This document shows, piece after piece, positions 53,901-62,738 of a DNA stretch of 64,000 bases. This DNA comes from Macrostomum hystrix (Eukaryota; Platyhelminthes; Macrostomidae). Numbering within the stretch: the stretch's first letter is position 1; every line of letters starts with the position of its first letter. The notes beneath the pieces are model-generated. The model made no database searches. It was not told the origin of the DNA and worked only from the letters and a program-made list of their open reading frames with translations. Where the stretch lies: the NCBI GenBank assembly GCA_950097015.1, contig CATNEN010000001.1, forward strand, positions 5,317,001 through 5,381,000, given 5' to 3'. Both the position numbers and the translations under genes were made by a program.

Positions 53901-56900
53901 GAAAGCTTCGAACACTACGTTGTAGACTTCGCCACCAGGAACGTCGTGATCTAGCGGAGCAACCAGGTACAGCTCGCCTGTTGAACTATTAACACTAAAT
54001 TTCCCACCCGCTCCACTAAGTATTCGATAGTTTACTAGGCCGAATGCTCCCGTGTCCTCATCGCGCGCTTTGATTGTGGTCAAAAGAGTTCCGACTATAG
54101 TATTCTCAAGCAACGATAGCGCGTCACTGAACTGGGTAAAGGTTGGTGCAACATCATTGATATCCAGTACCGTAATTTCAACCGTGCCAGTGGTTATATG
54201 CACTGAGTCCGACACCAGAACAAAAAATTTGTAGCTGCTCATGGCTTCACGATCTAGAGGTGCTTTCAATGACAACTGGGCTGTGTTTGGATCAACAATA
54301 AAATAAGGATCATTCACTGGCAGAGTACTGTATTGAAGCTTGGTTGTTGAAGAGTCAGCATCGGTCGCTAATAACTTATTGCCAACCTCCATCGTTCCCT
54401 CGTTGATTGAGATACGAAACGTGCCGTTCACAGCTGGCGGTTGGAAAACGGGCGCGTTGTCATTGACGTCGCTCAAAGTAAGGATAAGCGTTCCTGTTGC
54501 TGTTTGAATTGGCAGCACCGTTTCATTGGCAAGATCTTGAACGAAAATTGGTATCGTGATCTCGCCGGCTTGCTCTCGATCTAAAATACCCGCGACCATG
54601 ATGATGCCTGTATTAGGAATCACAGTGAAGAGCGAAGTGTAATTATACATGCTTAGCTGTACAAGTTGACCACTAGGTTGTAGAGCAGACATTTGGTCAT
54701 ACAGAATGTGATAACTTAAATTTGCCGTAGAGTCCGGATCCTTGGCAGTGTACGGAGGGACAATAGGCAATGGCAGTCCCAGGGGCAGATTTTCCAGTAC
54801 AGCCTCGCGTCTGCTAAAAACTTCAAAATACGGTCGCTGATTATTAACATCTCGCACGGTGATTGCTAGTCGGCAAGATCCGCTAAGCTGCGGATAGCCC
54901 CTGTCAAATACTCCAATTGTTAGATTGTAGCTGCCGCCAAAGCGGTTCACATCCAGATTGGCGCCCCGTTCAACTTGCAACACTCCGGTGTCGCCGTACA
55001 GTGCGAATTTGTCAGCCGCTCCGCCTAAAATACGATAAAACACCTGCGAGTTTTCGCTTCCAGCTGGATCTGCGTCGGTAGCGTTCAACTGGGTGACGAA
55101 TGTGCCCTCCATTGAGGTCTCCAACACAGTTGCTGTGAAAACGCTTTTAGTGCACTTAGGAGCATTGTCGTTCTGATCTAGGACTGTTATGGTGACGGGT
55201 ACAGTGCTAGATAGAACTGGTACACCGAAATCATATGCGGACACTTTCAACTGGATTGTAGGCGAAGACAGAGACTCATAGTCAAGTGATTTTGCAAGGC
55301 TAAGTACTCCAGTGCGCTGGTCGATGATGAAGCTGGATAGGTAGTTGCCCTCGATAATCGAGTACTGGACGAGGCTGTTGTTAGTTCCCTTCTCGTCGTT
55401 GTCAGTAGCCTAAAATAAAGACGAAAGGAGTTTGAAGCTCAGTGGATACGGATAGTGGATACGGATAGTGGTTACGGATAGTGGTTACGGATAGTGGTTA
55501 CGGATAGTGGATACGGATAGTGGATACGGATAGTGGATACGGATAGTGGATACGGATAGTCGATACGGATAGTGGATACGGATAGTGGATACGGATAGTG
55601 GATACGGATAGTGGTTACGGATAGTGGTTACGGATAGTGGATACGGATAGTGGATACGGATAGTGGATACGGATAGTGGATACGGATAGTGGATACGGAT
55701 AGTGGATACGGATAGTGGATACGGATAGTGGATACGGATAGTGGATACGGATAGTGGATACGGATAGTGGATACGGATAGTGGTTACGGATAGTGGATAA
55801 AAATGATGCCCCAGAATTTCAGCTATTCTGCTAGACAAATAAGGCACATCACATAACGGATTTCCTTAAGGCTCCCTTGCTTTCGTCAGAAATGAAAAGT
55901 ACAGGCTTGCAAAAAATGGGAAGGCCTTTCGGATACAGTGAGCTGGCTTTTATCCCCCCCCCCTATACGCCCGAGCATGGCTGAGCCACCTGGACCCGCC
56001 CACGTGAACACTGATGAGGAAAACCTAGCCCTATTATCGACACACGGCACTCTCGTCTCCCCTAGGGATGCGATTTCGGGCAAGGGTGGAGCAACGCGGC
56101 ATGGAAAGCGGTGAGGAGACGGTATGAGCTGGGTACGGATGTTCTGAGGAGAAAGCAGCCGAGAACCTCTCCCCCATCTGTGCCAGTCGCAATTAATCAA
56201 TAGGATTGTTGCAAAAGTAATCTCCAAGATTGCTCTCTGCTTGTCCGCAATCAGAATTAGAGAGACACATATTGAAACTCGAGAGTGACTGACAGATGCG
56301 AATGCTAATAAATAATAGAGAGCCAACTCACCTCAACCTGCAGAGGGCTCTCGAATGCCAGCGAGTTTTCTTTCACAAGGCCGGCATAGCTAGGCCTAGT
56401 GAATATTGGAGCATTGTCATTCACATCCGTCAGATAGACCTCCAGCTGTACTGTGGTGATGAAGCCCCCACCATCGCGCGCTCTGGCAGCCAAGTAGATC
56501 ACCGGGATCCGCTCTCGATCGAGTGGCGTCGCAGTTGAAGTTACCGATGGATCGACATTCACCAGCACCTCTCCAGTGGCTGAATTGATGCTAAATCTGT
56601 CAATGAGTTGTGCCAATCAATTGGCCAATTTTGTTAGTTTCGTTTTCTACAGTGCATGAACTAACGAATCACGGAAGAAGTCACTTACGCGCTGTTGTCT
56701 GTTCCTTCCAGGCTGTATGTTACCGTTCCAAAAGCGCCACTGTCTAAATCATTTGCCTGAAATGATGCATGTCACGGTTGGTGTCAGAGCTCACCATTGA
56801 GGACTGACCCCCTAGAGTACAGTGAGACACTGTTCGAAACAACACAAAAAGTCACCCCACCCCTGCGTGCGCGTGTGCTCAGGTTTCTGTGAAATAAGCA

Positions 56901-59900
56901 GAATTGCCTACTCGCTGGCTGCGCGTCAACTGTCACCAAACGATGTGTCCAGTGCCCGTTCCAAGGTCCTTTAGCTCCATTCCGCGGCCACATTTATTTG
57001 GGGCGCAGGAGAAGGGAAGGCTTTGGGGGGTTGTCGTGCAATTTACGCCCTTGAGGGTCAAACTTCCAAGGCACAGTGAGAGTGTGCACTGCTTGACGAT
57101 GAAAAAGTGACAGCTCTCCTGCAAATATTATCATCATTAGACAGGGCTTCACTTAGGCAGGTAGAATTCGTCGTCGCATCTTACCGTAACTTTTCCGACG
57201 GCGAAGCCCCTGACTGAATTTTCTGGAATTCTGAATATATACTTTGATACCGGAAATATGGGCCAGTTATCGTTGGCATCAATCAGCTGCAGGTAAACGG
57301 TTGCTGTGCTTGAACGCAGCTCAGGAGTTTGAGTCTCCCTAGCGACAATCTAAAATTTCATTGTTCTCTACCACTTGGAATGTGTTCCTTAGCACTTAAA
57401 AGCGAAGTTGTAAATCAATCATTGCAAGGACCTACCAGAAAGCTGACGTTGTGAATCTTTTCATAGTCCAATAGACCTGAGTTTTTCACCCTGACAATCA
57501 GGGTAGCTTCGATTGCGCCCGTGACCGGAGACACCTCAAAGTCGCCGTAGGGCAGACCGTCTCTCCACAGACTGATGTTGAACATTGCATTGATACCAGA
57601 ATCGAGGTCATTAACGACCACTCTATCATAGAAGCTGATTGGAACGCCGGCCTGTGTGTTTTCCACAACGCTGGCATTGTAGTTCGCTTGGTTGAAAGTC
57701 GGAGTGCAATCGTTCACATCTTCGACCACGATGCTGACACTTGTTCTGGTCTCTGATAAGCTAAGAAGCTGGGGCACAGCTGACACCTCCTTGGCTATGA
57801 CTGGCAGATCGATTGTGCCATAGACAGCATGCAGCTCAGCGCTTTCTCTGTCTAGCGGAGTAGAACTGGTAGTTAACCGACCAGTAGTCCTATTTAAGTC
57901 GAAGTACTTTGCGAATGTGTTTGCCAAATCCAGATAGTACTCTACAGGATTTGGAATGCCCCTGTCTCCATCAAGAGCTGAAATCTGCGCGACAAATCGA
58001 CCATTTGGTGAGTTCTCGGGAATGCGCGACATATAGGGCATGCCCTGAAAGAATGGCGGCATGTCCTGCTGATCTAGAACGTTGATGATGACATCGGCGT
58101 AGACAGAGATACCGCCAGGTGATCTGTCAGTTGCATTGGCCGCGATTTGATAGAAACGATTAGTCTCATAATCCAGAGCCTTGAGCAGCGAAATACTTCG
58201 AGCGCAAGTTGTACCACAGCGGTCACCAGTGAAGTTGAACAGTCCAGAAATGTCTATTCTTGACACCTCCTGTTTTTCGAGATTAAATAAGATCCTTCCT
58301 TCATTTAAGTTTGTTATTTAACGTTTTAATTTACAAAATAAGTACCTTAAGAGAGGACAGCGGAGTAGATTAACAGGGAACAGGGGAGAGAAGAGAGGTG
58401 AGAGAAGAGAGGTGAGAGAAGAGATCATTTTGACTCTTGTACCTCTAAAACCCATCATGAAAATCCTTGATTTGTCTCTGCTCAACCTCTTATTTAATCG
58501 ACGATTTAATAGTTTTGTTAGTTTTGTTATATCCTACTGACCATGAAGCTTAGAGATATTGCTGAGGCATCTCGATCTCTGTCCGTCGCTTGCACTTTAT
58601 ACGGCGCCACACTGAGTGTGTTCTGTAAAACAGGTGGCGATATTTTTTGCTGTAAACGAAGCTTCACTGTTGCAAAATATGGACTAAAACAGACGGTGCC
58701 AGAGGAACTTGTTACCTCAGGTATATCCCATCGATAGGGTTGGAATTGGAATTCAGGTTTGTTATCGTTGATGTCAATAACGATGACGGGGTTGAAGCTT
58801 TTGGGTACCTGAAAAAAGTTAAAATACATCCTGCATGTGACGTTAAAACAAAGTCCAAACTAAATCAACTTTCAAAATTGGTTCTTTCAAAAGACTTACC
58901 AAATTCATGTGGCCATCGTCTAGAACAATGTCCAACTGAATTTGCAGCATCGAATAAGCCTAAAAAGTTATTGTTTTTTTCTGGGATAATTTTACGGGAA
59001 AGAGCCAAAAACGTAGCTTTTTCACACCGTTAGTTTTTTGTTCGAATTTTTTTGCTAAAGTTATTCTTTCAAATTTTCTATTTTTATGTCTAATTAATAG
59101 CGTAAAATCTATTGCCGATTTAAATATTTGACACTCTAAGAAAACTTCGTTTAGTATTCTAAAAATCTTTATACAAATACGATTTCTTTACAGTTGAGAA
59201 GTAATTTAATCAGTGGTGTAGCCTAATGATTTGCTTCAGTTCACTCGGGCTGTTAAATGGATTAATTGAGGGTGGGTGTGGCGTCCCCCCCAGTCCATGG
59301 ACTGAACAGCCGTACGCAGCCTTCAGATGCGCCGCGCAATAGCTGCGGCTGTGCTGTCGGCTGCACATCTGGCCGGATTAGGTAAAATATTATTAACAAT
59401 TTTCTTCTCTTTTAGATACGACAGTTAAAATAAGAAAATGTGTTTCTAAAAATGTTCACTTTTTACCCCTAAACAACTTTACCTCAGCATCTAATCTGCC
59501 ATTGGAGTATAATATAGCCGTTCTTGTAGCACTATCCGACGTTAGTCGAAAGAAATAAGTAGCCTGCTCCTTGCCAACTAGGTTCATGATCACACGGTCA
59601 CCATCAGGATCTGTTGCTGTGATTCGCATCAGCGGAACGCCTGGAAATTTGGCAAAGTTATAGATTTTGTTAGTTAGTTATTGACAAGTTCAACTAACAT
59701 TGCTAGCTCTGTGTAAACCTATTATGGCGAATCCATATTTAGTTCGAAAATGATAAAAATCCAAGGTACTAAAATTTTGTGAGCAGAAAAATTAAGCCTA
59801 TAGGCCACAATGAACAACAGTAGAATTCATATTTACCGGTAGGGATCTCCTCTTTAATTTCAATGTTATAGATGGCGGTTGAGCAGTCTTCACCCGGCAG

Positions 59901-62738
59901 ACTCAAATAGCTGGTGTTGAGGTTGACGCAGGTTGTAACGAACGGCGCAGAGTTTCCCATACCTTAATAGAGAAATTTATATATCAATACTTTATCGTAG
60001 ATTATAATGGAAGAGCAGCGTTGATAGACCAGAAATGTTAAGCTTCGTAGATAATGCCATCAATTATTGTCAATAATAAATGAATGCTACTTCTCTAATG
60101 CGGAGTTTTCTAATTAATTGAAGAACCAAAATAAGCCCTTTTAAACCGTGACTCATTTTATAGGAAGCATTTAGCTAATTATTTATTAACAGGGTAGGCT
60201 GAGCTGCATCGTGAGTTGAGCTTCAATCTAGCTCGTAGTTCGTTTTGAGACTCTAACAAGCAATCTTTACTTCTACTTGTAAGCTTGCGTAAAGCTGGAT
60301 GAGTTCTTAAATCTTTAAGTGAGATTAGATTATAATCGTGCATTATGAGTTTCACTTAGACATAAGTGAATGCAATGTACTTTAGCGTGAGCTTGACAAC
60401 AATTTTAGTAAATCTAAACCAGTAAAGCTTACCAGTAATTAAATCTAAAATAAGTAGATAACTTATGTATTATGGATTGTCGATTTTAAATTCAATTTGC
60501 AGCCTAGTACGGGGTTGTAGCCTAGTAGGGGGTTGTAGCCTAGTAGGGGGTTGTAGCCTAGTAGGGGGCTGTAGCCTAGTAGGGGGTTGTAGCCTAGTAG
60601 GGTGGTAGCCTAGTAGGGGGTTGTAGCCTAGTAGGGGGTTGTAGCCTAGTAGGGTGGTAGCCTAGTAGGGGGTTGTAGCCTAGTAGGGTGGTAGCCTAGT
60701 AGGGGGTGGTAGCCTAGTAGGGGGTGGTAGCCTAGTAGGGGGTGGTAGCCTAGTAGGGGGTGGTAGCCTAGTAGGGGGTTGTAGCCTAGTAGGGGGTGGT
60801 AGCCTAGTAGGGGGTGGTAGCCTAGTAGGGGGTGGTAGCCTAGTAGGGGGTTGTAGCCTAGTTGGGGGTGGTGGAATAGTAGGGGGTTGTAGCCTAGTAG
60901 GGGGTTGTAGCCTAGTAGGGTGGTAGCCTAGTAGGGGGTTGTAGCCTAGTAGGGGGTTGTAGCCTAGTAGGGTGGTAGCCTAGTAGGGGGTTGTAGCCTA
61001 GTAGGGTGGTAGCCTAGTAGGGAGTTGTAGCCTAGTAGGGTGGTAGCCTAGTAGGGGGTGGTAGCCTAGTAGGGGGTGGTAGCCTAGTAGGGGGTGGTAG
61101 CCTAGTAGGGGGTGGTAGCCTAGTAGGGGGTGGTAGCATAGTAGAGGGTTGTAGCCTATTTTGGGGTTGTAGCCTAATAGGAGGTTATCGCCAAATAGGG
61201 GTTTGTAGCCTAATAAGGGGTTTGTAGCCTAATAAGGGGTTGTAGCCTAATAAGGGTTTGTAGCCTAATAAGGGGTTGTAGCCTAATAAGGGGTTGTAGC
61301 CTAATAAGGGGTTGTAGCCTAATAAGGGGTTGTAGCCTAATAAGGGGTTGTAGCCTAATAAGGGTTTGTAGCCTAATAAGGGGTTGTAGCCTAATAAGGG
61401 TTTGTAGCCTAATAAGGGGTTGTAGCCTAATAAGGGGTTGTAGCCTAATAAGGGTTTGTAGCCTAATAAGGGGTTGTAGCCTAATAAGGGGTTGTAGCCT
61501 AATATGAGGTTATCGCCTAATAGGAGGTTGGAGCCTAATAAGGGGTTGTAGCCTAATAGGAGGTTGGAGCCTAATAAGGGGTGGTAGCCTAGTAGGGGGT
61601 GGTAGCCTAGTAGGGGGTGGTAGCCTAGTAGGGGGTGGTAGCATAGTAGAGGGTTGTAGCCTATTTTGGGGTTGTAGCCTAATAGGAGGTTATCGCCAAA
61701 TAGGGGTTTGTAGCCTAATAAGGGGTTGTAGCCTAATAAGGGTTTGTAGCCTAATAAGGGGTTGTAGCCTAATAAGGGGTTGTAGCCTAATAAGGGTTTG
61801 TAGCCTAATAAGGGGTTGTAGCCTAATAAGGGGTTGTAGCCTAATAAGGGTTTGTAGCCTAATAAGGGGTTGTAGCCTAATAAGGGGTTGTAGCCTAATA
61901 AGGGTTTGTAGCCTAATAAGGGGTTGTAGCCTAATAAGGGGTTGTAGCCTAATAAGGGTTTGTAGCCTAATAAGGGGTTGTAGCCTAATAAGGGGTTGTA
62001 GCCTAATATGAGGTTATCGCCTAATAGGAGGTTGGAGCCTAATAAGGGGTTGTAGCCTAATAGGAGGTTGGAGCCTAATAAGGGGTGGTAGCCTAGTAGG
62101 GGGTGGTAGCCTAATAGGGGGTGGTAGCCTAGTAGGGGGTGGTAGCATAGTAGAGGGTTGTAGCCTATTTTGGGGTTGTAGCCTAATAGGAGGTTATCGC
62201 CAAATAGGGGTTTGTAGCCTAATAAGGGGTTGTAGCCTAATAAGGGTTTGTAGCCTAATAAGGGGTTGTAGCCTAATAAGGGGTTGTAGCCTAATAAGGG
62301 TTTGTAGCCTAATAAGGGGTTGTAGCCTAATAAGGGGTTGTAGCCTAATAAGGGTTTGTAGCCTAATAAGGGGTTGTAGCCTAATAAGGGGTTGTAGCCT
62401 AATAAGGGTTTGTAGCCTAATAAGGGGTTGTAGCCTAATAAGGGGTTGTAGCCTAATATGAGGTTATCGCCTAATAGGAGGTTGGAGCCTAATAAGGGGT
62501 TGTAGCCTAATAGGGCGTAGTGGCCTAATAGGGGGTTTTCGTCTAGTTGAGGATTGTGATCTAGCATGGGTGATAGTGTAGTAAGGTTTATCATTCTTAT
62601 GATCACTTCTAAGGATTTTTACAAAAGGCCAGTGTTTTTAGGATTCTAATATTAACTATAATTATTATATACAGAAATCTTACTTGTTTGAAACATAATC
62701 GCCAGAGAGATAAGCAGCAAAAAACTAGCTGCAAACAT
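44699..62738 (-). CDS. CDH23/PCDH15-type cadherin gene with alternative 3' ends
   Basis: Single-pass adhesion receptor. Exons listed separately join in frame from the ATG at 62738. Isoform A uses the terminal exon at 48964-49174 (about 1946 residues); isoform B uses 45455-45523 and 44699-44954 (about 1984 residues). Visible in order: signal peptide (1-18), about 13-14 cadherin repeats marked by DxNDN-type linkers (DINDNKPEF, DVNDNAPIF, DINDNAPRF and others) with DRE and AxDxD motifs, a membrane-adjacent domain (about 1690-1790), one helix (about 1804-1825) and a tail. The membrane-proximal domain and the tail motif EGSNPIW resemble CDH23 and its relatives (CDH23 has EGANPVW and also ends in a PDZ ligand). 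Length and repeat number are nearer PCDH15, so orthology is uncertain. In vertebrates these proteins form calcium-dependent filaments between stereocilia; here the role is inferred only as cell-surface adhesion. Confidence 0.88.
45090..45430. repeat. Degenerate pyrimidine-rich repeat related to the 16-bp array
   Basis: Diverged units of tctcccctgtctcatc, the exact reverse complement of the unit at 1-957. Lies in the intron between cadherin exons 15B and 16B. Confidence 0.8.
45455..45523 (-). CDS. Cadherin exon 15B (tail, isoform B)
   Basis: Encodes GSNPIWMDLHNLHNAQYENF and EVDR across the phase-2 junction with exon 14. Acceptor CGATTCCAG, donor GTAATC, phase 2 in and out. The EGSNPIWMD sequence created by the junction resembles the CDH23 tail EGANPVWLD, strong support for this join. 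Confidence 0.85.
45945..46692. repeat. 25-bp minisatellite, cadherin intron
   Basis: About 30 copies of ggacattggttatctgttgg+tgagg; from about 46480 the units shorten to 22 bp through loss of tga. A block of about 230 bp near 45985 recurs near 46215. Confidence 0.96.
46693..47475. other. Cadherin intron between array and mariner element
   Basis: Single-copy sequence; no exon or element recognised. Confidence 0.5.
47476..48447 (+). mobile_element. Mariner-like element, catalytic core deleted
   Basis: Long terminal inverted repeats: the left, 47476-47640 (gaggggtgtcccagaaatag, cgggaaaatcgatgca and on to aggggtagagttacaccaag), is matched in reverse by about 48268-48447. The right arm has an insertion of about 40 bp and lacks the outermost 18 or so bases, so that end is damaged. 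The space between encodes only the ends of a transposase. Confidence 0.85.
47788..48270 (+). CDS. Truncated mariner transposase, HTH fused to C-terminus
   Basis: 160-codon open frame; the likely start is the Met at 47788 or the one near 47902. It shows the N-terminal helix-turn-helix DNA-binding region (GQRQFVYSQWKLGKRGSEIV, SKSAVYRWLEEFSHGRTDV, RGRPIS) and then jumps directly to the transposase C-terminus (ALLTRWTKCCELRGDFVEKS). The DDE/D catalytic domain of about 150-200 residues is missing, with the frame preserved across the joint. It cannot catalyse transposition; if expressed it could still bind element ends. Codons and context differ from the host exons around it, and it lies antisense to the cadherin. 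Confidence 0.75.
   Translation: MAPTTASTRLREYRLFVRLDKTPLLSLDFFHFPLFNRSMLSVSSKEGQRQFVYSQWKLGKRGSEIVSQLTEIHGVSAISKSAVYRWLEEFSHGRTDVADDTANRGRPISPSTKALIQMVNADAINALLTRWTKCCELRGDFVEKSSVDGDGDAADRFRWP
48448..48963. other. Region after the cadherin A stop, candidate 3' UTR
   Basis: AT-rich; carries the AATAAA candidate at 48610 and a short (CA)n near 48759. Would be the 3' UTR of isoform A and intron of isoform B. Confidence 0.45.
48610..48615 (-). terminator. Candidate poly(A) signal for cadherin isoform A
   Basis: AATAAA on the minus strand, about 350 nt past the TGA of the alternative terminal exon. Only a hexamer match; no downstream element was assessed. Confidence 0.3.
48964..49174 (-). CDS. 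Cadherin alternative terminal exon A
   Basis: Open to a TGA at 48966-48964; 69 codons beginning GNGHKDANENLPSAAINGQQ and ending PRLDESQTLF. The phase-2 end of exon 14 (GG) joins to C at 49174 to give Gly. The candidate acceptor is AAAGCAG, with a pyrimidine tract about 25 nt further upstream. The C-terminal TLF fits a class I PDZ ligand. A minus-strand AATAAA at 48615-48610 could serve as its polyadenylation signal. It also contains GSNPFAF, an echo of GSNPIW in the other ending. Alternative: a chance open frame, though composition and phase argue against that. Confidence 0.55.
49175..49802. other. Cadherin intron, no feature
   Basis: AT-rich, with short open plus-strand frames that show no domain. 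Confidence 0.5.
49803..49902 (-). CDS. Cadherin exon 14 (cytoplasmic tail, shared)
   Basis: Encodes ARQSNNKYEFQML, GPSGNSDGLKTPGTNAHAFE and ends GG in phase 2. Acceptor CTTGGCAG, donor GTGAGT. The end of this exon joins in frame either to the exon at 48964-49174 or to that at 45455-45523; with the latter it makes the CDH23-like motif EGSNPIW. Confidence 0.85.
50123..50433 (+). mobile_element. tRNA-derived SINE, family B, longest copy
   Basis: Head with a perfect box A (TAGCAGAGCGG) and box B-like AGCTCGATTCC, then a body with cttgtcgtgcaatttacccc, aacctccaaggcatagtg, ctgcctgacgatgagaaag, and the tail ccaacagccctcctgc. Best reference copy of the family here. Lies in the intron between cadherin exons 14 and 13. 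Confidence 0.85.
50487..50791 (-). CDS. Cadherin exon 13 (membrane-adjacent domain, transmembrane helix)
   Basis: Encodes SDVYMHAINTTTNTIVPALT, VLWVRLAVQP and the hydrophobic helix ILKIALIAVACGLTVMLFF (about 1804-1825), followed by the basic stop-transfer CRRMYRRKLK. Acceptor AATCACAAG, donor GTGAGT; phase 2 in, phase 1 out. This fixes the topology: N-terminus outside, C-terminus in the cytosol. Confidence 0.9.
50955..51465. repeat. 38-bp minisatellite, cadherin intron
   Basis: About 13 copies of gatcgaccagctactgattt plus cagtcggtttggttcgag. Very homogeneous; variants ggatcgag and ggatcaag. Confidence 0.96.
51505..52150 (-). CDS. Cadherin exon 12 (EC13-EC14, membrane-adjacent domain)
   Basis: Begins with SRVRRSLDSD, which contains a furin-type RVRR site (after about residue 1543), then DVNDHPPQW, ATDADTGNN and the membrane-adjacent part from LNQQIVVTLSDD to YLSNITGWRIV. 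The latter has the spacing of the MAD/SEA-like domain next to the membrane in PCDH15 and CDH23, inferred from pattern only. Acceptor CTGTGCAG, donor GTGAGT; phase 1 in, phase 2 out. Confidence 0.9.
52151..52683. other. Cadherin intron, no feature
   Basis: Single-copy AT-rich intron between exons 12 and 11. Confidence 0.5.
52684..52815 (-). CDS. Cadherin exon 11 (EC13 part)
   Basis: Encodes SKTYNSFLVNKTNGNLYALI, DADRESVARYTIYVIAVSAS and a Cys. The pattern NGNLYxLxDADRE matches the middle of a cadherin repeat. Acceptor CCCTGCAG, donor GTAAGT; phase 1 in and out. Confidence 0.85.
52961..55409 (-). CDS. Cadherin exon 10 (EC6-EC12, 2449 nt)
   Basis: One large exon covering about seven cadherin repeats. 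It begins ATDNDEKGTNNSLVQYS and shows the linkers DQNDNAPKC, DVNNQRPYF, DVNDNAPVF, DINDVAPTF, DINDNAPRF, DINDHAPLF and AVDDTPPAF in order, with many NxS/T glycosylation sites. DVNNQRP, DINDVAP and AVDDTPP depart from the calcium-binding consensus. Acceptor TTATTTTAG, donor GTGAGC, phase 0 in and phase 1 out. Confidence 0.95.
55437..55797. repeat. 13-bp minisatellite, cadherin intron
   Basis: About 28 copies of tagtggatacgga with tagtggttacgga variants, starting 28 nt from the acceptor of exon 10. Confidence 0.96.
55880..56215 (-). other. GC-rich island in cadherin intron, possible mobile-element fragment
   Basis: A GC-rich block with a 10-C run and an open minus-strand frame (HRWGRGSRLLSPQ, PHRFPCRVAPPLPEI). 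Its composition is unlike the surrounding intron. It looks like the untranslated end of a retroelement, but I cannot name a family. Confidence 0.35.
56332..56596 (-). CDS. Cadherin exon 9 (EC5-EC6)
   Basis: Encodes FSINSATGEVLVNVD, TPLDRERIPV, AARARDGGG and DVNDNAPIFTRPSY. Acceptor ATTGACAG, donor GTGAGT; phase 2 in, phase 0 out. Confidence 0.92.
56689..56756 (-). CDS. Cadherin exon 8 (EC5, 68 nt)
   Basis: Encodes ANDLDSGAFGTVTYSLEG, the AxDxDxGxxGxxxYS motif of a cadherin repeat. Acceptor CATTTCAG, donor GTAAGT; phase 0 in, phase 2 out. Confidence 0.9.
56784..57128 (+). mobile_element. Composite of two SINE family B pieces
   Basis: The first piece (56860-56965) is a family B tail (ctcaggtttctgtgaaataa, ctcgctggctgcgcgtc, caccaaacgatgtgtccag). 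It is followed by a second family B body (tagctccattccgcggccac, gtcgtgcaatttacgccc, acttccaaggcacagtgag). The order is inverted relative to one element, so two copies lie in tandem or nested. Confidence 0.7.
57185..57349 (-). CDS. Cadherin exon 7 (EC4-EC5 linker)
   Basis: 55 codons, phase 0 both ends. Encodes TATVYLQLIDANDNWPIF and IPENSVRGFAVGKVT. Acceptor AATTTTAG, donor GTAAGA. A complete linker plus first strand of the next repeat. Confidence 0.9.
57436..58269 (-). CDS. Cadherin exon 6 (EC2-EC4)
   Basis: 278 codons, phase 0 both ends. Shows LKALDYE, the degenerate linker DQQDMPPFF, IPENSPNG, LDRESAE, DVNDCTPTF, VVENTQAG and NDLDSGINA. The linker DQQDMPP lacks the usual ND pair, so one inter-repeat calcium site is probably weak. 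Donor GTAGGT, acceptor AAAAACAG. Confidence 0.92.
58330..58430. repeat. Short purine-rich repeat (agagaagagaggtg)
   Basis: Three to four copies of gagaagagaggtgaga beside acaggggagagaag, resembling the unit of the array at 1-957. Confidence 0.6.
58542..58808 (-). CDS. Cadherin exon 5 (EC1-EC2 linker, EC2)
   Basis: Begins VPKSFNPVIVIDINDNKPEF, a perfect cadherin linker, then YRWDIPE and VQATDRDRD. Acceptor TTTTTTCAG, donor GTCAGT; 89 codons, phase 0 both ends. Confidence 0.9.
58900..58959 (-). CDS. Cadherin exon 4 (60 nt, end of EC1)
   Basis: Twenty codons, AYSMLQIQLDIVLDDGHMNL, phase 0 both ends, acceptor CTTTTTAG and donor GTAAGT. The alternation of hydrophobic residues fits a late beta strand of EC1, and the exon leads into the DINDN linker of the next one. 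Too short to be seen as an open frame on its own. Confidence 0.8.
59213..59388 (+). mobile_element. SINE family A, partial
   Basis: Body of family A in plus orientation: cagtccatggactgaacagc, cgtacgcagccttcagatgc, gctgtgctgtcggctgcaca, preceded by ttcagttcactcgggctgtt. The tRNA head is largely lost. Confidence 0.8.
59483..59640 (-). CDS. Cadherin exon 3 (EC1)
   Basis: Begins GVPLMRITATDPDGDRV, a cadherin-repeat AxDxDGD calcium motif, and ends SNGRLDAE. Acceptor TTTCCAG, donor GTAAAG; phase 1 in, phase 0 out. Confidence 0.87.
59837..59962 (-). CDS. Cadherin exon 2 (start of EC1)
   Basis: Encodes SMGNSAPFVTTCVNLNTSYL and the IYNIEIKEEIPTG strand typical of the first cadherin repeat entering VxxxxEExPxG. 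Acceptor CTATTAAG, donor GTAAAT, phase 1 in and out. Two cysteines may form a disulphide as in the N-terminal repeat of CDH23/PCDH15; that is inference. Confidence 0.82.
59963..60500. other. Cadherin intron 1, AT-rich left part
   Basis: Single-copy AT-rich sequence; no exon recognised. Confidence 0.5.
60505..62565. repeat. 18-bp minisatellite with 504-bp higher-order repeats
   Basis: Two related unit types: gtagcctagtagggggtt (60505-61135) and gtagcctaataaggggtt (61136-62565). The marker gcatagtagagggttgtagc occurs at 61136, 61641 and 62145, spacing 505 and 504 bp, so a block of about 504 bp is present about three times. As 504 and 18 are multiples of three, the minus strand shows a 473-codon artefact frame. 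Confidence 0.97.
62684..62738 (-). CDS. Cadherin exon 1 (signal peptide)
   Basis: Encodes MFAASFLLLISLAIMFQT, a classical signal peptide, then donor GTAAGA in phase 1. The frame is open upstream, but the upstream Met would put a long basic and polar stretch before the hydrophobic core, so I chose the internal Met at 62738. The next exon enters in phase 1, which supports the join across a 2.7 kb intron. Confidence 0.75.

Noticed and set aside
56010-56040. CTGATGAGGAAAAC, resembling a hammerhead ribozyme core
   Set aside because: There is no stem II between CTGATGA and GAAA, and no flanking complementary stems were found.
61185-62606. 473-codon frame repeating LLGYNP
   Set aside because: Unit length (18 bp) and block length (504 bp) are multiples of three, so the array reads open without selection. 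It lies in cadherin intron 1.
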